From assembly GCF_014207605.1 (NCBI RefSeq), contig NZ_JACHHI010000007.1:1-64000 (forward strand): DNA of 64,000 bases. The letters are read 5' to 3'. This DNA is from Negativicoccus succinicivorans (GTDB lineage: Bacteria > Bacillota > Negativicutes > Veillonellales > Negativicoccaceae). The position numbers were made by a program, and so were the translations under genes. Below the pieces are notes generated by a model that was given only the letters and a program-made list of their open reading frames with translations, ran no database searches and had not been told where the DNA came from. Positions 59,336 to 64,000 of the stretch are shown in pieces; position 1 is the first letter of the stretch, and each line of letters opens with the position of its first letter.

Positions 59336-59360
59336 CACGAAATTATATTCATGGTACACT
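59332..59360 (+). promoter_or_regulatory. Promoter of rpsD
   Basis: TTGACA (59332-59337), 17-bp spacer, TACACT (59355-59360). It overlaps the last codon of the decarboxylase. A short AGCTT/AAGCT repeat lies in the leader. Confidence 0.75.
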
Positions 59361-59408
59361 TGTAAAGCTTGAAATAAGCTATTGCTAAATTTGTAAAGGA
59401 GTGATTGC

Positions 59409-60002
59409 ATGGCAACAAATCGGAACGCACGTTTTAAGGCGAGCCGACGGTTTGACCTCAACATCTACGGTCATCCGAAAGCGTTAAAACGGCAGTCCAA
59501 AGAGCGTCGCCCGCGTAAAATCTCGGAATACGGCACCCAGCTCTTGGAAAAACAAAAAGTTAAAGCTATCTACAATTTATTGGAACGTCAGTTCTATCGT
59601 TACTACGTCAAAGCGCGTAAAATGGAAGGCATCGTTGGTGAAAACCTTCTGTTCCTCCTCGAAAGCCGCCTGGACAACCTCGTCTATCGTATCGGCTTCG
59701 CGCGTTCGATCCGTCAGGCTCGCCAGATGGTGAACCACGGTTTGATCCTCGTTGACGGCAAACGCGTTGACATCCCGTCGTACAGTGTAACCCCGGGTCA
59801 GGTCATCTCGTTGAAAGAAGATCAACGTGCCAATGAAATGTTCAAGGCCAGCTTCCAGGAAGTTCGTTCCTTCGAGCTGCCCTATATTGAAAAGAACTTC
59901 GACAAATGGGAAGCCACTTACACCCGTCTCCCGCTGCGTGAAGAATTGCCGTTCGCGAACGACATTAACGAAACGCTTATCGTCGAGTTGTACAACAAGT
60001 AA
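59409..60002 (+). CDS. rpsD: 30S ribosomal protein S4
   Basis: This 197-residue protein has the N-terminal S4 domain starting NARFKASRRFDLNIYGHP, and the S4 RNA-binding domain ESRLDNLVYRIGFARSIRQARQMVNHG (partly quoted as SRQ-type motif QARQMVNHGLI). It is a stand-alone gene, as in many Firmicutes. AAAGGAG precedes the ATG. No zinc Cys motif is present (C-minus form). Confidence 0.97.
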   Translation: MATNRNARFKASRRFDLNIYGHPKALKRQSKERRPRKISEYGTQLLEKQKVKAIYNLLERQFYRYYVKARKMEGIVGENLLFLLESRLDNLVYRIGFARSIRQARQMVNHGLILVDGKRVDIPSYSVTPGQVISLKEDQRANEMFKASFQEVRSFELPYIEKNFDKWEATYTRLPLREELPFANDINETLIVELYNK

Positions 60003-60011
60003 GAATTTGCA

Positions 60012-60040
60012 AAACCTCCCTTGCAAAGGGAGGTTTTTTA
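60012..60040 (+). terminator. Terminator of rpsD
   Basis: AAAACCTCCCTT / AAGGGAGGTTTT stem and T-run, ten bases after the stop. Confidence 0.85.
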
Positions 60041-60117
60041 TTGTTGATAATCGTAGCGCGGAAGTTAATAGTATCTTTTCCTCTTCTTGATCTGTAATTT
60101 ATAAAAGATGCCGTTAA

Positions 60118-60126
60118 TGGTATAAT
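60118..60126 (+). promoter_or_regulatory. Extended -10 promoter of the class A PBP gene
   Basis: TGGTATAAT about 34 bases before the ATG; the -35 (TTTATA) is weak. Confidence 0.5.
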
Positions 60127-60159
60127 AAATAGCAGTGTGATAATTAAAAGGAGGCATTT

Positions 60160-62226
60160 ATGCGACATTCGAGCACGCGCGCGCGAAAACGAAAAAAACG
60201 CGGTGCAAATAAGAGTACGCTCATTATCGCCGCAATCATCGCGCTGGTCATTTTACTGGGCGCCGGTTGCGGATTTATCGGCGCGACCATCAGTAATTTG
60301 CCCGATGTGCAGCAAACGGGTACGCCGGCGGCATCATCGCAGGTATTTGACATCAAGGGTCGCCTGATTACGACCATTCATGCGGAGGAAAATCGGTTAC
60401 CGGTTTCGCTGGATCAGGTCCCCGAGAATTTGCAGCATGCCTTTTTGGCAGCGGAAGATATCCGTTTTTATGATCATCACGGTATCGATCCCCGCGGCAT
60501 CATGCGCGCGGTCTTTGCCAACATTACGCACAACGGCATCGCGCAAGGCGGCAGTACGATTACGCAGCAGCTCGCCCGCAACGCGTTTTTGACGCAGAAC
60601 CGCACCTTGGAACGTAAATTCCAGGAAGCGATTTTGGCGTTGCAAATTGAACGCGAATACACCAAACCCGAAATTTTGGAAATGTACATGAACCAAATTT
60701 ATTTCGGTGAAGGCGCCTATGGGATTCAGACTGCGGCCAATATTTATTTCGGTAAAACGGTAAGCGACCTGGACTTGGCGCAATGCGCTCTTCTGGCCGG
60801 TTTACCGCAAAGTCCTAACTACTACTCCCCGTTCAGCAATTTGGAAGCGGCCAAAACGCGACAGGCTACGGTTTTGAATCAGATGGCCAAGTACGGCTTC
60901 ATCTCGCAAGAAGATGCGGACGCCGCCAAGGCGGAAGATTTAGGCTTGCGTTCACCGGAAAGTCTGAAACAGGTTCGCGGTTCCCGCGCTTCCTATTTCA
61001 TCAGCTACATCGAGCAGCTGATTAGTGACAAGTATGATGCGGAAGCGCTTTATAAAGAAGGCTTGAAGATTTACACGACGCTGGATCTGGATATGCAGGA
61101 AGCGGCGGAACGTTCGCTGGAAGCGAATCTGCCGGACTTCTACACCGATGCCAACGGATTGCGACAGCCGCAAGGCGCTATCGTCGCTATCGATCCGCAC
61201 AACGGCCATATTTTAGCGATGGTCGGCGGACGCGGCACGGACCATTTCAATCGCGCCACCCAGGCGGTACGTCAACCGGGTTCGGCATTTAAACCCTTTG
61301 TCTACATCGGTGCCGTGGAAAAAGGTATGACCCCGGGCACGATCGTCGACGACTCGCCGATCACGATTGCCGGTTGGAGTCCGCAAAACTACAGCCGGAC
61401 ATTCAGCGGTAAAATGACGTTGCGCCATGCCTTGATGAATTCCGTCAATGTGCCGGCCGTTAAAGTCGCGCAGGAAGTCGGCATGCACAATATCCTCGCC
61501 AACGCAGAAAACATGGGCATCAGCACCCTCGTCTTCAAAGGCGACAACAATGATGAGAACCTGGCCGCCGCCTTGGGCGGTTTGACGCAGGGTGTCATCC
61601 CGCTCGATATGGCATCGGCGTACGGTGTGCTGGCCAACGGCGGTGTGCACGTAGAACCGCAGGCGATCATTCGGATTGTGGACCGCAACGGTAATGTATT
61701 GGAAGAAAATACCGCCAAAGGCACGCAGGTCATCAGTCAAAAAACGGCGTACATCGTTACAAATATGCTGGAATCCGCCGTCTTACACGGCACGGGCGGC
61801 AATGCTTACATCGGTCGGCCCATGGCGGGTAAAACCGGTACGACGGACGACACTAAAGACGCGTGGTTTGTCGGCTATACGCCGGACGTCGCCACGGCCG
61901 TTTGGATCGGAGATGACTTCGACGGAACCTTGCAGGGATTGACGGGCGGTACCGTTCCGGCGGCCATCTGGCGCGACTTTATGAATGTCGCCGTCGCTGA
62001 CATGCCGGCCAATAATTTCCCGACACCGGCAGGTGTCGAGGGAATCGCCGCGGAAGGTTTTTACCAGCCGGCAGCGAAATCTGACAAAAAAGACGAAGAT
62101 AAAGACAAGAAAGATAAAGACGGCAAAAAGAAAGATAAAAAATCATCCGCTAAGAATAGTAGCGACGACGATGATGAAGCACCGGAACGCGTGCCCGGCA
62201 AAGTGAAAGGCGCGGGCAACGAATAA
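60160..62226 (+). CDS. Class A penicillin-binding protein (PBP1A family)
   Basis: This 688-residue bifunctional wall synthase has a basic cytoplasmic start, a membrane helix (about 20-40), and a GT51 glycosyltransferase domain with EDIRFYDHHGID (Glu99) and GGSTITQQLARN. The transpeptidase domain follows: Ser375 in GSAFK, SVN, and K558-TGT. The C-terminal 50 residues are a low-complexity Lys/Asp/Ser tail. It polymerises and cross-links peptidoglycan on the outer face of the inner membrane. AAAAGGAGG precedes the ATG. Confidence 0.95.
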   Translation: MRHSSTRARKRKKRGANKSTLIIAAIIALVILLGAGCGFIGATISNLPDVQQTGTPAASSQVFDIKGRLITTIHAEENRLPVSLDQVPENLQHAFLAAEDIRFYDHHGIDPRGIMRAVFANITHNGIAQGGSTITQQLARNAFLTQNRTLERKFQEAILALQIEREYTKPEILEMYMNQIYFGEGAYGIQTAANIYFGKTVSDLDLAQCALLAGLPQSPNYYSPFSNLEAAKTRQATVLNQMAKYGFISQEDADAAKAEDLGLRSPESLKQVRGSRASYFISYIEQLISDKYDAEALYKEGLKIYTTLDLDMQEAAERSLEANLPDFYTDANGLRQPQGAIVAIDPHNGHILAMVGGRGTDHFNRATQAVRQPGSAFKPFVYIGAVEKGMTPGTIVDDSPITIAGWSPQNYSRTFSGKMTLRHALMNSVNVPAVKVAQEVGMHNILANAENMGISTLVFKGDNNDENLAAALGGLTQGVIPLDMASAYGVLANGGVHVEPQAIIRIVDRNGNVLEENTAKGTQVISQKTAYIVTNMLESAVLHGTGGNAYIGRPMAGKTGTTDDTKDAWFVGYTPDVATAVWIGDDFDGTLQGLTGGTVPAAIWRDFMNVAVADMPANNFPTPAGVEGIAAEGFYQPAAKSDKKDEDKDKKDKDGKKKDKKSSAKNSSDDDDEAPERVPGKVKGAGNE

Positions 62227-62302
62227 AAAATCCCGAAAGAACTCCTTGACCCGAGCGTTTATAAACGGATGCAAAGAGTCTTCCGATGGTACATACGGCA
62301 AG

Positions 62303-62397
62303 AAAAAAGGCGCTATTGAAAAATAGCGCCTTTTTTGATCTAGTATCCTATCGCACGTTTCTAACTAGAATATATGGTTCGTGCCACCATTCTATGC
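62303..62397 (-). ncRNA. Candidate small RNA with pseudoknot-capable hairpin
   Basis: Between two convergent genes, minus-strand TGCTATAAT (62404-62412) is followed by about 95 nt and a perfect terminator (stem AAAAAAGGCGCTATT at 62303-62317 with its complement at 62322-62336). The 5' hairpin pairs TAGAAT... with ...ATTCTA around a GGCACGA loop. GCACG of the loop (62380-62384) is exactly complementary to CGTGC downstream (62353-62357), an H-type pseudoknot. No reading frame follows, so a stand-alone RNA is likely. The terminator hairpin also serves the PBP gene on the plus strand. Confidence 0.5.
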
Positions 62398-62403
62398 GCT
62401 TTT

Positions 62404-62412
62404 ATTATAGCA
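62404..62412 (-). promoter_or_regulatory. Extended -10 promoter of the candidate small RNA
   Basis: Minus-strand TGCTATAAT; -35 (TTTATC at 17 bp) is weak. Same form as before ruvC and the DUF3825 gene. The remaining 62413-62563 shows no gene. Confidence 0.5.
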
Positions 62413-62563
62413 TAAAATACATGACGGATAAAGAATCACCGGATAATCCCCACGCGCGATTTTTTATGCGCCCGCGCTTCATTCGGTAATGGTGAACGCC
62501 TTAAAATCCTAAATTTACTCGTAACGGTCACTGATTTCCTATCCTCAGATATTTTCTCGCAAC

Positions 62564-62592
62564 AAAAAAGACGGCTTTCGCCGTCTTTTTTT
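62564..62592 (-). terminator. Terminator of nrdDG
   Basis: GACGGC / GCCGTC stem with a TTTC loop and flanking A/T runs, directly after the nrdG stop. Confidence 0.8.
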
Positions 62593-62594
62593 GA

Positions 62595-63131
62595 TTAGGT
62601 ATCCGCTGTCGTCGTAATCGGACGATGCGTATGTATATCCTCATGCAATACTATTTTCCCTTGCAAAAGAGATTCTCCGATCGCGATGACGCGCTGATTT
62701 GACGAGCCGCGGAAACGTAACGCGGGATCGCGCAACGCGTCCACAAAACGTCCGTCAACGAGCACGTCACACAGACGCAGGAGCAATAATCGAACGGGAT
62801 CGCTGATGATCTCTTCCCAAGTGTAACCGGAATACACCCAAATGTTTTTTTGCGGCTGAGCCGCCCGCACGGCGCGAACAACCTCGATCAGCCCCTCGAC
62901 ATTTTGCATGGGCTCACCGCCCAAAAGGGTCAGTCCCGCCACATTCGGGTCATTGATGTAGTCGACCACTGTCGCGGTCTCTTTGTCCGTCCAAAGGTTA
63001 CCGGCCTGAAAATCCTGGTATTCGACGTTGAAGCAATTCGGACAATTGTGAGTGCAGCCCGTGACAAAAATACTCGTCCGAATGCCTTCACCGTTAGCGA
63101 TATCGTAGTGCCGAATTTGTCCGTAACGCAT
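62595..63131 (-). CDS. nrdG: Anaerobic ribonucleotide reductase-activating protein
   Basis: This 178-residue radical-SAM enzyme has the 4Fe-4S motif CTHNCPNC in GCTHNCPNCFN and GGEPM. It generates the glycyl radical of NrdD. The ATG at 63131 gives the normal N-terminus (RYGQIRHYDIANGEGIRTS) with GAGG upstream; the longer frame is not supported. It follows nrdD after seven bases. Confidence 0.95.
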   Translation of the reverse strand: MRYGQIRHYDIANGEGIRTSIFVTGCTHNCPNCFNVEYQDFQAGNLWTDKETATVVDYINDPNVAGLTLLGGEPMQNVEGLIEVVRAVRAAQPQKNIWVYSGYTWEEIISDPVRLLLLRLCDVLVDGRFVDALRDPALRFRGSSNQRVIAIGESLLQGKIVLHEDIHTHRPITTTADT

Positions 63132-63138
63132 ACGTGCC

Positions 63139-64000
63139 TCAGATATGGAGGACGCGGTCGCGGATTTCTTTCGTGCGCCCTTCGTTCCAGAAGTTTTCAC
63201 CGAGGTAGCCGCATGTCCGACGGATGACCGTCAGCAAATTACGATCGGTGTTGTGGCAACGCGGGCATTCCCACTGGATGTCGTCGTTGACTTTGATTTC
63301 ACCGTCAAAGCCGCAGACATGGCAGTAATCCGATTTGGTATTAAATTCCGCATAGCAGATATTGTCGTAAATGAAGCGCATCATCGTCAGTACGGCATCG
63401 ACGTTGCCGCTCATATTCGGGATTTCCGCATACGAGATGCAACCGCCGGTCGAAAGTTTTTGGAATTCCGATTCGAAACGGAATTTATCAAAGACGCTGA
63501 TCGGTTCACGTACATCCACGTGATAGCTGTTGGTGTAGTAGCCTTTATCCGTAATGTCTTCGATTTCGCCGAAACGCGCGCGGTCGATCGACGAGAAACG
63601 ATTGGTCAGGCTTTCCGCCGGCGTACCGTACAGAGAAAATCCCAAACCGGTCTGTTCCTGCCAGGTATCGACCGCTTCGCGCAGACGGTGCATCAGGCGC
63701 GCGGCAAACGCATGACCTTTTTCGCCGGTATGCGATTCGCCGGTGATGAGTTTGGTCGCTTCATAGACCCCGATGTAACCGAGAGAAAGCGTGGAATAGG
63801 TGTTCTGCAAGTACGGATAAATCTTTTCACCCGGTTTGAGACGGGCAATCGCGCCATACTGCCAATGAATCGGCGACACGTCACTCACGACATCTTTCAA
63901 GAAGTCATAGCGCAACATCAATGCTTTGTAACAAAGTTGCAGGCGTTTTTCCAAAATTTCAAAGAATTTTTCTTCCGAATGTTCCGCCAAAATACCGATT
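63139..64000 (-). CDS. nrdD: Anaerobic ribonucleoside-triphosphate reductase, 3' part (cut by the window edge)
   Basis: The frame is open to the right edge, so only the C-terminal 287 or so residues are seen. It includes GFSLYGTPAESLTNRF, the zinc motif CHVCG ... CPRCH and the glycyl-radical region RRTCGYLGENFWNEGRTKEI. This enzyme reduces NTPs to dNTPs without oxygen, with nrdG as activator. The 5' end lies beyond the window. Confidence 0.95.
   Translation of the reverse strand, partial: IGILAEHSEEKFFEILEKRLQLCYKALMLRYDFLKDVVSDVSPIHWQYGAIARLKPGEKIYPYLQNTYSTLSLGYIGVYEATKLITGESHTGEKGHAFAARLMHRLREAVDTWQEQTGLGFSLYGTPAESLTNRFSSIDRARFGEIEDITDKGYYTNSYHVDVREPISVFDKFRFESEFQKLSTGGCISYAEIPNMSGNVDAVLTMMRFIYDNICYAEFNTKSDYCHVCGFDGEIKVNDDIQWECPRCHNTDRNLLTVIRRTCGYLGENFWNEGRTKEIRDRVLHI

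Overview
The window reads as the chromosome of a diderm Firmicute of class Negativicutes, probably Veillonellaceae or a relative. Two tandem genes encode S-layer-homology porins (signal peptide, one SLH domain, coiled coil, C-terminal beta-barrel ending in Phe), the usual outer-membrane proteins of that class. A succinate-type CoA-transferase next to a B12-dependent mutase and an anaerobic ribonucleotide reductase fit an anaerobic succinate/propionate fermenter. The genus cannot be fixed from the sequence alone. No tRNA, CRISPR array, prophage or insertion sequence is visible. Genes run almost entirely on the minus strand up to 53.6 kb and mostly on the plus strand from 53.8 to 62.2 kb.

Layout. 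1-2151: a ribosomal-RNA-type promoter and leader pointing off the left edge, an ADP-ribosylglycohydrolase-like protein and a CDF-like transporter. 2279-10180: a compact, overlapping type IV pilus operon (two ATPases, PilC, pilin, prepilin peptidase, four minor pilin-like proteins, a GspL-like PilM/PilN protein, a PilO-like protein). 10382-19376: a conserved chain ruvC-ruvA-ruvB-DUF2905-SpoIID-queA-tgt-yajC-formyl-THF cyclo-ligase-secD-secF. 19525-24308: a cell-wall hydrolase-like 3D protein and the two porins, each with a structured 5' leader. 24479-28825: a DUF3825 protein and an ABC importer. 29043-35217: holB-ricT-trmN6-rsmI-metG-tatD. 35531-40942: a lipase coupled to a methyltransferase/specificity-like protein, a DUF2262-like protein, nth, trxB and sod. 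41067-46687: CoA-transferase, methylmalonyl-CoA mutase large subunit and MmgE/PrpD, with a divergent LysR regulator. 46729-53684: the glycolytic operon cggR-gap-pgk-tpiA-gpmI-eno with a CggR-type operator. 53737-62226: GNAT, fabK, gamma-carbonic anhydrase, rplM-rpsI (minus strand), an ornithine decarboxylase broken at an A8 run, rpsD and a class A PBP. 62303-64000: a candidate small RNA, nrdG and the 3' part of nrdD.

The most unusual signals are in RNA. Both porin genes have a leader of about 115-120 nt. It holds a shared hairpin core whose closing stem differs in sequence but stays paired in the two copies. Its 3' arm can pair alternatively with the region at and after the Shine-Dalgarno sequence, which is the layout of a translational RNA switch. 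A second candidate is a roughly 95-nt minus-strand RNA at 62303-62397 with its own extended -10 promoter, a pseudoknot-capable hairpin and a strong terminator. Other points of interest are the A8 frameshift in ornithine decarboxylase, an orphan methyltransferase/HsdS-like protein coupled to a lipase, and the CoA-transferase/mutase/PrpD operon. All conclusions are from reading the sequence; no database or folding program was run.
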